Shown: positions 1 through 12,947, numbered from the stretch's first letter. The stretch is 64,000 nucleotides of DNA from Sequoia sempervirens (GCA_007258455.2 VDFB02252616.1:125651953-125715952), one strand, 5' to 3'. Translations and numbers: made by a program. The notes: generated by a model from the letters alone, not told the origin.

Positions 1-554
1 TAGATGTTAGTGTAGAATTTTGGAGTAGGGATTAGGGTTTGGAGGATTTTTTATTCTTCCCTAGGAGAAATTTCATGAGTTTTTCACTTGGAAATGATGG
101 CTAAGAGTTGAAGTTTGGAAAAAATGAATTGGGAAAGAGTGGATGATGATTGGAGAAGATTTTATAGACATATTGTGATGGTTTTGAAGAATTTATAAGG
201 TGTAAAGAGGTTGGGAATGTTGAGTTTTAATAAACCCTCATGAAACCTAGCCTAAATTGGCATAAACAAGGGTTTTGAGTTTTGAGTAACTTATGGTTGC
301 TTCTCTAGTTGAAATTTGTTGATTCTATTTATTTGAGGCTTGGTTGAGGTCTGAGAATGAATTTTTTTGGTTGGTAAAAATATTAAATGGTAGTTTCTTT
401 GTAAATGTGCCTTATTTGGGCTTAAGGGGTAGTGTAGTAGCAGTGGTTTGGGGTTGATGGTCCAAAGTGACCCTATGAACCATGGTGATATGTTGAAGAG
501 TATCATAATGGGTGTTAGGAAAGAAAATCCTTTGGTGGGTTGAGGAGGTTTGTG
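1..554 (+). repeat. LTR fragment of the N2 family, cut off by the window edge and a gap
   Basis: This stretch matches 50569-51122, the interior of the N2 3' LTR, with no difference I can find over 554 bases. The N2 5' LTR (46.97-47.52 kb) differs from the same stretch at roughly one base in ten. The match stops exactly at the N gap. It is non-coding; the minus-strand frame inside it also occurs in the 3' LTR and is incidental. It could be a true LTR copy running in from upstream or a duplicated contig end. Confidence 0.9.
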
Positions 555-654
555 NNNNNNNNNNNNNNNNNNNNNNNNNNNNNNNNNNNNNNNNNNNNNN
601 NNNNNNNNNNNNNNNNNNNNNNNNNNNNNNNNNNNNNNNNNNNNNNNNNNNNNN
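555..654. other. assembly gap of 100 N
   Basis: Exactly 100 N, the usual placeholder for a scaffold gap of unknown size. The left side is an LTR and the right side is GA-rich simple repeat, so both edges are hard to assemble. Confidence 0.99.
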
Positions 655-1380
655 AAAGGTAGGGAAGGAGAGAGATAAGTAGAGAGAGAGAGAGATGAGA
701 GATAGGTGATATGGAGATAAATAGAGAGGGAAGGAGGGAGAGAGGGAGAGAGGTAGAGAGAGTGCTAAGAGAAAAAAGTAGAGAGGGAAGCAAAGAATGA
801 GAATGAGAGAGATAGGGACAAGGGCGAGAGGGGGAGGTAGAGACACAAAAATAGAGGGAAGGATGGAGGTTAGGAGAGAGAGATGGGAGGGAGGAAGAGG
901 TGAAGAGAGATAGGAAAGATAGAGGGAAGTAGAGAGGGAGAGAGAGAGGAGGGAGGAGAGAGTGACAAAAGAGAGAGGGAGAGAGAATGGTGATGTAGAG
1001 AGAAGTAGAGAGGGAATGAGAGAGAGGGACAGAGGGAGGGTGAATTAGAGAGATAGAGAGAGAAAGAGAGAGAGAGATTTCTTGAGCTCAAGGGGGAGAG
1101 AGTCAAATAAAGGGATAGAGATAGTGAGAGAGAGAGGTCTAGAGTGTAAAGGATAAATAATGAGAGAGAGACAAACAGACGAAGGGAGATGGAGAGAATT
1201 AGAGGGGGAAGGAGGGAGGGAGGGAGATAAATGTGAGGTAGAGAGAATTATAGAGGTAAGGGGAGAGAGAGAGAGGTAGTTCTTGAGCTCAAGGGAGAGA
1301 GAGTTAGATAAAGGGATAGAGATAGTGAGAGAGGTCTAGAGCATAAGGGATAAACAATAAGTGAGATACAAAGAGAAAGA
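655..1380. repeat. GA-rich (polypurine) repeat block with a duplicated 201-bp unit
   Basis: Nearly pure A/G on the plus strand, dominated by GAGAGG and GAGAGA. A landmark (ttcttgagctcaaggg, then an ataaagggatagagatag segment) occurs at about 1079 and again at about 1280, so a unit of about 201 bp is duplicated. The long minus-strand Ser/Leu frames are low-complexity readings of CT repeats, not genes. Confidence 0.9.
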
Positions 1381-2229
1381 TGATACAACTTTCTCATTAC
1401 TAAAATTTGACCTTCTGATTACTGAAATTTGACATGTTGATTACTAAAATTTGACTAAGTTTAAAAATTAGAAGATCTTCCAAAAACTAAAATTTGCATT
1501 ATAACTCCTAGAGATCTAAAACCACTCTTAAACACGTCTTGAAACTATATACATGAAATATAACTTAAAGTATAAGAAATTAAATGTTCATATATAAAAT
1601 TCAATGCTTATTACAAGTTTTCAACAATTGTTTTTTTAATAAATCTGATGGATTTTTCTTATTATCAACCCCTATCAAATCCAAAATAAGGGTCATTTAT
1701 TTTTTCCTCAATGACTTTACATAATTATGCTCTTCCAATTACAATTTTTTCTTCAAGAGATTCATCCCAATTTCTTTTAGAGTGTAATTTTATTATACTT
1801 TTAGATAACATATCTTCAAGCGAAACTCCTTGAAAATATAATCCTCATTTGGATCTCCATCATATTGACCATACCATACAAAAAAAATCTATCACTATTA
1901 TAAACTTGTTCCTATACCTCTACATTAACTTGGTCATCAATAATTTCAATGGGTTGTTCTTGACTAGATGTTCCTTGATCCATTTTTTGTCTCTCTTTCT
2001 CAGTCAGACAACCTTGATCTAGTCTTTTTATTCCCCATCACAAATTTCTTAAATTTTTAATTCTCCTACATACAAATGTACATATACATATACTAAACCC
2101 AATTTAAGTCAAAGATAAACATGTGGTTTTTTAAGATCATTTGGGATATATATATATATATATGATAAAAACCTTTAACCTTTTCTATTTTGATATGGAT
2201 ATATCTATGAAAAATTGTTCTTTAGAAAA
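1381..2229. other. AT-rich stretch, no gene seen
   Basis: No coding or RNA feature recognised. At 1397-1453 the motif tactaaaatttgac recurs about every 20-26 bases in three imperfect copies. A short (TA)n run lies near 2147-2162. Confidence 0.6.
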
Positions 2230-3355
<1,126 letters not shown>

Positions 3356-5159
3356 AAAAAAAATCTTGCTACATTTTATAACATAAAACAATAGTTTTCA
3401 CTTCAACCTTATGAAATGTTTAATTTACATATAATTAAAACACATTTTATAAAGTAAATATTGAGTTGAGAATGAAAAATATTAAAATAACTATTTAGAT
3501 ATAGAGAAAAAATAACTACAATATAAAAATTAGGAGAGGATAGGGAACCTATGAATTGCATCCAACAACTTACTATCTTGGATACTAATTTGCACCCAAA
3601 TTGGACCAAATTGAATTTTTCTATGTTGGATTCCTATGTTGCATGTTGTCATCTTAGGATTTTCTAAAATGAAACTTATTCTCTAGAAATTACTTTGTCT
3701 ACACATTAAGATCTATATAAGCATACACACAAATATGAGCTAGAAACTAATTTATGAGGGTACATGTAAATTCAAAAAACTAAACCTAAGCTAGTTCTAT
3801 TTAAATGAAACCTAATTTAGCCTAAATTTTCTTCCATGAGTTTCCAATAAAGTGAGGAATAATGGATTTTAGTAAAAGTGCACTTAGCCTTTGTATATCT
3901 AGGTTTAAATGTGAGATCTAGAGAGAGGGGAGAGAGAGAGAGGAGGGGAAGAGATAGATAAGAGAGAGAGGGAGAGCTTGATATAAGGAGGGGAAGAGAG
4001 AGAGAAGAGAGAGAGGGGGAGAGAGGGGGAGAGAGGATATAGGTAGGGAGGGAGAGAGAGGTAGGTAGAAGGAGTTAAGTATACATACAAAAAGCCTAAA
4101 AATAAGTAAATAATCAAGCACAATCCCATGTAAACATTTTGAATTAATCAATGACAAGTTGAAAATCATTGTACCTAAAAAATTATAGCAAGTCTATTTA
4201 TGAAATATTCCTTTTGTGTATTTTCTTTAGATGCTTGAATTGAAAAAAAATCATAAAATAAATTATTTATACGAAGTGTTTCAGTCAAAAGGATTTTGGT
4301 TGACAACCTTCTATCCAACATATTTCTAGTTGAAAAGGTTTCCATTGAAATATTTTCAATTAAAATGATTTTTATTTTAAAGGTTTCAATCGAAACCATC
4401 TATGTGGCATCCTTATTGGCAAGCAACTCATGCTTTTTCAATTTTTTTAAAACTTTCCACTTGAATTTAATATTTCTTCAATCAAAATTATTTAAAAAAA
4501 CCCTTTTGTAGTGCTCACAGTCGAGAATCCAAATATATATATTAATATTTTGATTAGTTTTACTATATATATATATATAATATTGCAAGTAGGTTGTTAT
4601 AAGAAAATAGAGGTTGATAAGAAATTAAAAAAAATACTAAAACATGTTAAAATATGTTGAAAAATATATGGTGCACTAGGGGAGAGAATTCTCTCCAAAA
4701 GGGTATAATTAAATTTTTGAAAATGATAAAAATAGACAAAGTTTGGCATTAAACGAAAACTATCAAATTTTGGTAAGTTTGACTTTAAAATTTTATCACA
4801 AGGAAAATATACATCATTTTATATATATATATATACACTAGATATTGAAGTTATTTATTTGGGAAAAATAGTTTAGGCGAAAATATTTTTCTTCTTTTTC
4901 TTAGTGACGTCAACTTGATGTCACTTTTTGCTTATATTTTCAACAATTCAAAATCAACTCTAAAATTTTAGAAAATATCATTTTTTTAATTTATTTTTTA
5001 AATTACAAGCATAAATTTTATCAAGAGATCTACATTTCATTAGTTTACATAATTTTAAATTTTAAAACATAAAGACCACTTTTATGTGGTTGAAGTTGAA
5101 ATTTTTTATTTGTGTTGGTTGATTCCTTTATAAAGGTGTGACACAATTTTTTACTTTTA
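3356..5159. other. AT-rich intergenic stretch with one GA block
   Basis: No gene recognised. A GA-rich block occupies about 3916-4075; short (TA)n runs lie near 4560-4580 and 4820-4835. Around 4175-4400 short motifs of the type ttcaatcgaaa recur in both orientations, which makes a minus-strand frame of 74 codons look repetitive (IETF-like). I do not regard it as a gene. Confidence 0.55.
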
Positions 5160-5345
5160 CCCTACCCATGTGGTGAATGGGTTAGTTTGGCTATTTCTAG
5201 TAACATGGAAATGACACATGCTAGGAGCTATCCATGTGGTGAATGGGTTAGTTCAACTATCGTTGGTAGCATGGAAGTGATAGATGCTATGAGCTACCTA
5301 TGTGGTGAATGGGTTAATTGAATTTTCACTAAGAACACATGGTTA
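5160..5345. repeat. 66-bp tandem repeat, about 2.6 copies
   Basis: The landmark c(c)atgtggtgaatgggtta starts at 5166, 5232 and 5297, giving a period of 65-66 bp. Between landmarks the units share tagt..catgga..tgac/gatag..atgctaggagcta. The 12-mer ggtgaatgggtt also forms one arm of the palindrome at 52087-52110. Confidence 0.8.
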
Positions 5346-5610
5346 TATATAGTACTACCCTCTTTCAGGTTGGATAAAAAAATTTCTAGTGGCCTAGAGG
5401 CAATAGATATCTAAATTCACCAACTCAATGGTTCAACATACTATGAGGATCTTATTAATGACCTAATGTAGCTCTTTTTTACACATACACCTTATCTAGT
5501 GATGATTGAAAGTATCATGGGATATTTTCCCATCATCATACTGGGTGTAAATAATTGAGGAAAATGATGGTACCTTCAATGTATTATGAGATGCACTTAA
5601 ATACCTTTTT
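5346..5610. other. Flank left of T1, nothing recognised
   Basis: AT-rich sequence between the 66-bp repeat and the T1 target-site duplication. No coding or RNA signal seen. Confidence 0.5.
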
Positions 5611-5615
5611 CTAGT

Positions 5616-6846
5616 TGTGTGATCGAAAATAATATATGTAATAAATGGAAATAAATACTATTTAAGCACACCAATAAGACATTGTATCAAAACATAAAAT
5701 AAAAGGGTAAGTAGATGCAAACTCAATATTTTGCTTCAATTATCTTCTTATTGTCCTCTATCTTTAGTGTTTTTGTCGATTCCATCTTTTGCTCTCAGAT
5801 TTATGTGCTAGGCTCAACAAACTGTCTTCCTAAAGAACGAGATTCAAATATGATGCATGATGCAAGATTAAACTATGATATGGAATTGAACTAATATGAT
5901 TGAATTAAACATGATGCTATGATATTAAAATGCTAAATGAATTAAATGCATGAACTCTAATTGATTGCCTATTACCAATGCTTAGATTCACACAAGTATT
6001 TATAGAGTTTTTCGAATAATTCTAATTGGCTGTCTTGATTGACAGTTGTGATAATTCCTGGTAGATCAAATGGCTGAAGATGGATGAAACTGAAGAGAAA
6101 ATAGAAGAAAACTTGAAAACAAGATTTTTCTATTTTTATGAAAGATGAAAAGATAAGAAGATAAGAAATCATCTTTCTTTAAAAAGATAAAAGAAATATT
6201 TAAAAGTTGATAAATAATGAATTAAAAATTCAATTATTTATTTGTGGATGAAATTCAGCTTTTTCTTAATTAAATGAAATATTTAATTAAGCTTTTAAAG
6301 CAGAAGAAAGTTTGTGATAAGAATAAAACTTTAATTAGGGTTTTTGAAGAAAGTAGATCTCATAGTTAAATAAAATATTTAATTATGATATGAGAAGAAA
6401 AAAAAAGATTTCACAATTAAATAAAATATCTAGTTGTGATTTTAGAAAGAAAGCATAAGATCTTTAATTAAATAAGATTTATTTAATTAAATCACTTTTA
6501 TGAAATTAATAAAATGAAATATTTAATTAATTAGAAGAAGAATTTGAGATAGAAGAAAGAGAAATATTTAAACAAGTAATTAAATCAAAAGATTTAATTT
6601 TAATTCAAACAGTGATAATTAATTTAAATAAATAAAATGTATTTATTTAATTAATTAAGTGGACATATGAAAATAATAAAATAAAATAAATTTATATAAT
6701 TAGGAAAGAAGAATAAGATGAATGAACAATATAATTAAATTAATTAAATTTACTCATATGTAGAGGATTTTTAAATAAATTAATTAAATAATAAATATTT
6801 AATTAATTGCCAAGATTATAGACATGACCATTTTTATGTATATACA
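5616..6846 (-). repeat. T1 3' LTR
   Basis: Begins TGTGTGATCG and ends TATATACA on the plus strand, so has TG...CA ends. About 95% identical by eye to 22452-23683. AT-rich with many ttaattaaat stretches; it contains an incidental minus-strand frame also present in the other LTR. Confidence 0.95.
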
Positions 6847-6860
6847 TTTTGCCCCTCTTT
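6847..6860 (-). other. T1 polypurine tract
   Basis: Plus-strand ttttgcccctcttt reads on the element strand as AAAGAGGGGCAAAA, directly abutting the 3' LTR. This is the expected plus-strand primer position. T2 has a counterpart at 35448-35462. Confidence 0.85.
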
Positions 6861-7340
6861 GAAGTGATGTGTGAAATGCATTGTTTCAAAGAAAATAAAT
6901 TTTTTTTGCCCCTAGTATGTTTTTGATTTTTGATGTCGATGATGGCCCCTCGGGAGATAAATCATGGAAGATGATGTCGAGAATGAGAGGGAAACAGTGA
7001 TTTAGCTCTTGATAAATGATGTTTGTGATGGCCCAATGAAAAATAATATGGAAGGAATGAAAAATGTCATTAACTCCCACCCTAATAGACCCTTAAAATG
7101 TAGAAAGGGGTAAAATGAAGTGTCATTTTCACCCTGTTGCTACAATGAAAAGTGAGCTCTGATAGTGACTTGGCGAGATGGAGATCCCATTGCACAGGCA
7201 TAGATTCGAGTGAGCGCGTCGATACCAGAGACCAGCTACGTATAGACCACTGGTGAGTGATTCCAACCATTTATGATTTCAAATTTCACATTTTGAATTG
7301 ATTTTGCAAATGTTATAGGTTGGTTTTCAATTTTTGTATC
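6861..7340. other. T1 tail next to the 3' LTR, nothing recognised
   Basis: Non-coding in all frames as far as I can judge. Around 7140-7250 the base composition is richer in GC than the surroundings (gtgagcgcgtcgatacc), which could be promoter or leader sequence for the plus-strand PMD frame. That role is inference. Confidence 0.4.
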
Positions 7341-7348
7341 ACGTTTTG

Positions 7349-7725
7349 GCACATTCGATAAAACTTTTAGCGCATTTGATAAAAATTTTAGCGCTTTCAA
7401 AAAATTATGTAGCACATATAGGAAATTCTGTAGCGCATATAGGCGTAGGTTAAAATTGATCTTGTAGCGCATTCGTAGATAGAGTAGCACATATAGGTCA
7501 AACTTGACTAGTATGATCATGTAGCGCATCTAGGGCACATAATTACGAATATAGGGCTAGGGCCACAAAATAGATAAAGTTGCGCGTATGAGAGTTAAAG
7601 TGGTGCACCATAGGATAGAATAGTGCATACCGAATTTTAGCACATTTGGGAAAAGGTTTAGCGCATACGAGTAAAACTGTAGCGCATCTGTGTTTTAGTG
7701 CATCTAGGCAACATAATAGCACATC
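7349..7725 (+). repeat. 21-bp-phased AGCGCAT array (PMD side of T1)
   Basis: The core agcgcat, agcacat or agtgcat begins at 7369, 7390, 7411, 7432, 7466, 7486, 7523, 7622, 7639, 7660, 7681, 7697 and 7718. Many steps are exactly 21 bp (7369 to 7432, 7639 to 7681, 7697 to 7718), the rest irregular. The spacer between cores is not conserved. On the plus strand the core reads TAGCGCAT, pointing toward the PMD frame. The three leader arrays at 20.6-22.4 kb show the same core on the minus strand, pointing toward gag. Confidence 0.85.
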
Positions 7726-7849
7726 TGGAAAAAATTTCACAGAATGTGTGTGTGATGAAAAATGATGATTTAAATTGCTTCCTTAGTCAATAGATAGATG
7801 AATTGTAATACCATCATGCTGATATGGGAAAAATGATAGAAAATCTGAT

Positions 7850-8250
7850 AAAGAGCTGATAACTTTGCTTCAAAAATAGAAAACAAAGAGTAGATAGCTG
7901 ATAACTTTGTGGCGACAACAAAGAGTAAATTGATTGATTGATTGATTGATGTTGTGGTTGATAACTTTGCTTCTCGTGATTGAAAACAAAGAGTAGATGT
8001 CCAGTAAATTTGCTTTCTGTGATAGAAACCAAATAGGAAAATGAGGGTACAAATTTGCATTCATGATTGAAATACAAATAGGAAATGATTTGTGTGTTGA
8101 TAAATTTGTATTCATGACTGAAAGACAAATAGGAAATGATTTGTGTGTTGATAAATTTGCATTCATGACTGAAATACAAATAGTAAATGATTTGTGTGTT
8201 GATAAATTTGCATTCATGACTGAAATACAAATAGTAAATGATGATAGAGT
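7850..8250 (+). repeat. 51-bp tandem repeat, four good copies plus diverged ones
   Basis: The landmark catga(t/c)tgaaatac begins at 8062, 8113, 8164 and 8215, an exact 51-bp period. More diverged units (gataactttgctt...gaaaacaaagagtaga) extend upstream to about 7850. Because 51 is a multiple of three, frames stay open on both strands, producing repetitive peptides that I do not call as genes. It lies between the phased array and the PMD frame. Confidence 0.85.
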
Positions 8251-8409
8251 AGATTGATTTGATATTCAGATAGATTGATGTAGCACTTGATATGGGTCAT
8301 TGATATGATTTGTTGATTGTGTTGATATGGGTCATTGATTGAATTTGCTGGATAGATAGTTCACCTGATATGAGTATGATTAATGTGTCTTTGTGATGAT
8401 AAAAAATAG
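8251..8409. other. GATT-rich spacer before the PMD frame
   Basis: Contains repeated gatatgggtcattgat phrases (about 8288 and 8323). A similar GATT-rich stretch occurs in T2 at 35.6-35.85 kb. No start codon in frame with the PMD is seen here: the PMD frame opens after a TAG at 8407. Confidence 0.5.
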
Positions 8410-10422
8410 GAGGCTTTCAAAAGCCTCCAGATTAGAGAGTGGTTCCCACTATGTTGGGAGTGGATAGGAGAGCTTACCTCTATAGAGTTACAGTTGATAG
8501 CAGATTGTGGACTGAGACCTTTGTTGACGATGCCACGAAGTATTCGGGCCAATAGGGGATTGTTGACCACTTTGGCAGAGAGATGGCACTCGAAGCATAA
8601 CACTTTTCACTTACCGACTGGTGAGATGAGTGTGACACCTGAGGATGTGTACAGGATTCTTTGGATCCTAGTTGTTGGTGCCCTTGTGGTTTATGACCAC
8701 AAGGAGATTGGTGGTATTGAGGCGCTACGACAGATATGTGGCGATGCGAGCATTTGTGGTTACTGGATAGATTGGGAGGATTTCAGTAGGTATCCAGTCT
8801 TAGTTGTTGTATTGGCTACGTTTATTAGAGGCTTCCTTGGACCAAACCATCAGTCGAAGGGATTTGCAATTGGTTGGGGTAGGATGTTGGAGTGGTTGGT
8901 GACACAACCACGGAGGTTCGCCTGGGGGAGCTGTAAATTAGCTGACATGTATCATGATCTTCATTAGGTAGTATACAGAGGATCCACTAACTTGGCAAGT
9001 TGGGTGACGCTTCTACAGATCTGGGCATGGGAGCATATTGCGATCACGAGACCACATTGCACGAGAGATAGGCCAACAGGGAGACTGTATGTGTATGCAT
9101 ATTCGGGTGCACTTGTCCAGCAAAAGCTAGGCAAGGTAGAGTATTGGCAACAAGTATTGGATGATATTGATGCAGTGATATGGAGACCATACATGGATTG
9201 TGAGGCATGGGCAACTGATCACTTAGAGATGTTGTTTATCTGTAGATCATGATATCTGATAGGGCAGACCCCCTTTATTATTGAGAGATTTTTGGCATTA
9301 TGGGTCCTGAGACAGTTTGGGTTTACATAGGGGATTCCCCAGGGCGTTGCTCATTATGGGAAGCACAAGGGTGATCCAGGATGGGGATAATGCATTCGAT
9401 ACCAGGTAGCATATACAGAGTATTCTACCTTACAGCCAGAGGTATGGATAGACTGACCAGAGGTGCAGGATACAAGGATGACAGATGATTATGCCCAATA
9501 TTTCCATATGCATCCATTTCCATGATTTACAGTGCCAGATGAGCCACAGGCGATTGGGATAGTGCCACAGCCAATGGCAGGTAGATAGGAGGATGTGGTC
9601 GGCGGAGAGTAGGCGATGGGTGGAGGAGAGGAGGAGGGAGATGAGGAGGAGGGAGAGGAGGAGGGAGATGAGGGTGAGGAGAGTAGAGATGGAGGAGATG
9701 AGAATGAGGACAGCTCGGATGACGGGGATGATAGGGGAGATGATGGTGGAGAGGAGAGGCAGCAGAGGTTGGATAGTCTGGGCAAAGCACAGATTGTTCA
9801 GCAAGCCAGATCCGGTGGCAGACCACAGACAGTGATTAGGGTGTCATCCTCATCTCAGCAATAACAGATAGTTGCATTGCAAGCTCAGGTTCAGACTTTT
9901 CAGAGACAGCAGGCACAGCTACAGAGCCAGCTAGCTCAGGCTCAGAGTGTGATAGTGCAGTTGCAGGCACAACTTTCATAGGCCCAGACATAGATACAGG
10001 CTCAGGCTCAAGCACAGGTTGAGGGTCAAGCATAGGTATAGGCTCAGGTGCAGGCGCCCGCCCCAGATTCCTAGGTGACACAGTTGGTAGCAGAGAGGGA
10101 TGCACTTAGACGACGGGCACTGGAGGTTGAGGGTGTGGCACAGAGACTAATGGGTACCGTAGAGAGTACATCATTATGGGAGGCCATTGCAGAGGGATTT
10201 GAGGCAGCCAGAGAGGCTGAGTACTATAGAGTCCGATAAGAGGATTTGTGTCCTCCCGAGCGACGAGAGCCATATCCACAATCACATAGCAAGACGAGGA
10301 CCTGATCACGAACATCGACACATGGCAGAGAGGTTACAGGACCTCGACGGGGTCCTGATGCAGTGGGTAGTGGCAAGCTGCCTCCTTCCAGACCAGCTCC
10401 TTCAGGGGAATCTACCAGCTAG
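8410..10422 (+). pseudogene. Antisense plant mobile domain (PMD, MAIN/MAIL1-like) pseudogene carried by T1
   Basis: One frame of 671 codons without any frameshift but with 16 internal stops (8965, 9250, 9328, 9388, 9454, 9523, 9586, 9610, 9862, 9979, 9991, 10033, 10039, 10072, 10237, 10303). Residues about 40-325 match the plant mobile domain: tryptophan, then TFHLPTGEMSVTPEDVYRIL near the start, a W..LL..W.WEHI block, and ERFLALWVLRQFG near the end. Then come an acidic Glu/Gly/Asp stretch (9616-9760), a Gln/Ala-rich coiled-coil-like part (9865-10080) and a basic Pro/Ser tail. The first in-frame ATG is 8530, so the original 5' end is unclear. It lies opposite to gag-pol, between INT and the 3' LTR, where TAT elements are known to carry extra antisense ORFs. 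PMD proteins are known both as plant nuclear silencing factors and as transposon cargo. Confidence 0.87.
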
Positions 10423-10779
10423 TGTTTGGGACTGATATATTTTGCACATATTCAGGGCATGTATATTGAGTTTTGATCATATCTCATGTATTATGTTTTG
10501 AACTTTTTAGTTTCATTTGGACATTGGACATTTGTATTATTTTGATGAGCGATGATATGCAGTGGTGATGATTTTGATGATGATATGTTTGTGCATTTTT
10601 GATGTGATATGGATGTTACTTTTATGCATGTATGAAATGAGATGGATTTTGATATGTTTTTATTGTTTTTGCAGACTAATCTTATGATGTAGGATGATCT
10701 AATGATATGATGCAAATGGATGATCCAGGATGTAGATGCAATGATTTGTGATAATGTAGATATGAGTTGTTGATTTTTG
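10423..10779. other. AT-rich sequence downstream of the PMD frame
   Basis: Non-coding, rich in gatatg/gatgat phrases and grading into the low-complexity block. A polyadenylation region for the PMD transcript would be expected here, but no single convincing signal stands out. Confidence 0.4.
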
Positions 10780-11600
10780 AATTTTGTTGCAAATGCAGAA
10801 ATGAATAGTATGTGTATGAAATGCATCATGAAATTATGATATGAAAATGGTTGATAATGATGAAAAGATAAATGATATGTTTGGTAATGTTTATGTAATG
10901 AAAATGGCAATGTGATGAAAATAGAATAACTATAATGTGAATGCAATAATATGAAAGAAATGAGTGCAATGGTAATGAAATGATACTAGATGGTGATGAT
11001 TAATAATAGAAAATGATAATGATAAAAGGATAATGGGATGAATGATAAAGATATGAGAAAAAAAAATAATGATAATAGTAATTGAGAAATGATGATGTTA
11101 TGAAAAATAATGATAACAATGATATGAAATGATGAATGAATAAGAAATGATAATGTTATGAAATGATAAAGGATAAGGATCCAATAATAGAAAATAAAAT
11201 AGAAATAATAATGATAATGATAATGATAATGGTAATGATGAAATGATAATGAATGAGAAATGAGAATGATAATGATAATGACAAATGAAAAATGATAAAT
11301 GATAATGAATGAGAAATGCGAATGATAATGATAATGATAATGACAAATGGAAAATGATAAATGATAATGAATGAGAAATGAGAATGATAATGATAATGAC
11401 AAATGACAAATGATAAATGATAATGATAATGAATTAGAAATGAGAATGATAATGATGAAATGATAATGATAATGATGAGAAATGATAATGATGAAAAATG
11501 AAATAGAAATGATAACGATAATGGTGATGAGAAATGATAAATGATAATGAGAAATGATAAATGATAAATGATAAAATGATAAATGATAATGATAAATGAA
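10780..11600. repeat. Low-complexity (AATGAT)n-type block with higher-order units
   Basis: Made of aatgataatgat and gataaatgat phrases. A longer unit (gataatgaatgagaaatgagaatgataatg..gacaaatg..) recurs at about 11246, 11302, 11363 and 11421, period 55-62 bp. Minus-strand Ser/His/Ile-rich frames through it are repeat translations and are not called. Confidence 0.9.
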
Positions 11601-12595
11601 TCACATGTCCAAATGTCCTCCACAAAGAGTTAAAAACTATATGACAACCGTCAATATTTTCGTTCAGTCTTTCAGAACACTGATCTGAATCCAATATGTA
11701 GATATATACAATGATCTAATGAACATGCAACTAAATGAAACTAACCAATTTGTTGAGCCTGTTATAAGCATTCTTGAATCATCATAGAGCATTTTAAAAT
11801 GTTGGAAGTATGTACAAGCATCAAAGGGGAAATTAGCACCAATGATGACCTGAGTACAACTTTCATGATTTTTAATATAGAAAGCGAACACCAGCATCAA
11901 GGTATAATTGAACCGAGATGACCTGAGCATTTCTTGCATAAACAGACAAAGATTAACCACCTTTCTGATGCAAATGTGGAACTGTCCTTAATGATATTGC
12001 TTTGGTGATCATGTCCTGTGACATATTTGCATCAGAGTGATCGTTAACCTCAAGACAGCAGACAAAGAAAAATCATTCTCGTTCCTTGCCACTCTAGTTT
12101 AGTACATCATTGAGTGTGCTCCAGAGTAATGATATCGAAAATCAAACAACCTTTGTTCAAAGTGTAATACTGTTATTTCATACATTATTTAGATTTTTGG
12201 ATCATCCAATAGACAATGATATGGTATCTGCTGAAAAGTGTTCATGATAAGGCTCGATGATCGGATAAGGTTTTGCGTGAGTTGGTTGTTTGTTCGTATG
12301 ATCAGATTTTATGACATTGTCTAGCTGCCTTAGTATGCTCTGAAAGATAGGTGCCCCCAGTTGAGTTTTTACCCTATTTATTGACACAACTTGTGAAAAG
12401 GAATATATACAACAATCAAGCCATCGTAAGATGTTTTATCACTCTAGGAAAATGACGACAAGATGGTGCAATTTATAACCCTAAGATGCAGAAAGAGATG
12501 CGGAAAAAAAAGAAAGCTAAAAAGTCAAAGTGCAATACAGGAACTAATAGATGGAGAGGTACAGATAGTGTTTGTTTGCCAGATTTTCACTATCT
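11601..12595 (-). other. T1 3' untranslated region shared with T2
   Basis: Non-coding. Segments such as atcatcatagagc, agtatgtacaagcatc and gatgacctgag..t recur in the same order in T2 around 36005-36150. This links the two elements as relatives although T2 has no pol. Confidence 0.7.
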
Positions 12596-12599
12596 GTGT

Positions 12600-12935
12600 T
12601 TATTGCATTTTTTTTTATTTCTTTTTGATTTTTTTGTATTTTTCTGTCAATAGACTGCCTGTTTGCTAGGTTTTCACCCTATGACATTTTTCTGATTTTT
12701 TTGAATTTTTCTGCTGTTTTTGAATTTTTTCAAGACTCTTTCTACTGTTTTTGAATTTTTTTTAGGAATTTTTCTAATTTTTTTGTATTTCTTCAAGACT
12801 TTTTCTAATTTTTTTGTATTTCTTCAAGACTTTTTTTTATTTTTTTGTATTTCTTCAGGACTTTTTCTAATTTTTTGTATTTCTTCAGGACTTTTTCTGA
12901 TTTTTTTTTATTTCTTCAGGACTTTTTCCAGATGA
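12600..12935 (-). repeat. T-rich 31-bp tandem repeat at the end of T1 pol
   Basis: The landmark cttca(a/g)gac/gga begins at 12791, 12822, 12853, 12883 and 12914, a period of 30-31 bp, in a matrix of tttttttgtattt. It starts just after the INT stop on the element strand. T2 has a diverged counterpart at 36540-36770. Confidence 0.85.
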
Positions 12936-12947
12936 TGATAGCTGACT

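Noticed and set aside
870..1106. Ser/Leu-rich minus-strand frames over GA repeats (also 412-846, 3013-3294, 3905-4169)
   Set aside because: Low-complexity translations of CT repeats; one even runs across the N gap.
5972..6172. 66-codon minus-strand frame also found at 22808-23008
   Set aside because: It is inside both T1 LTRs; open by chance and duplicated with the LTR.
9430..9826. Minus-strand Pro/Ser-rich frames opposite the acidic part of the PMD frame
   Set aside because: Shadow of the Glu/Gly/Asp-rich codons on the plus strand.
8410..10422. Reassigned stop codons (TAG/TAA read as Gln) to explain the PMD frame
   Set aside because: TGA stops are also present at Arg-type positions, other genes in the window use TAG/TAA/TGA as expected, and methylation-driven transitions explain all cases.
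10986..11694. Ser/His/Ile-rich minus-strand frames of 86-155 codons
   Set aside because: Translations of the AATGAT low-complexity block with no start context or domain.
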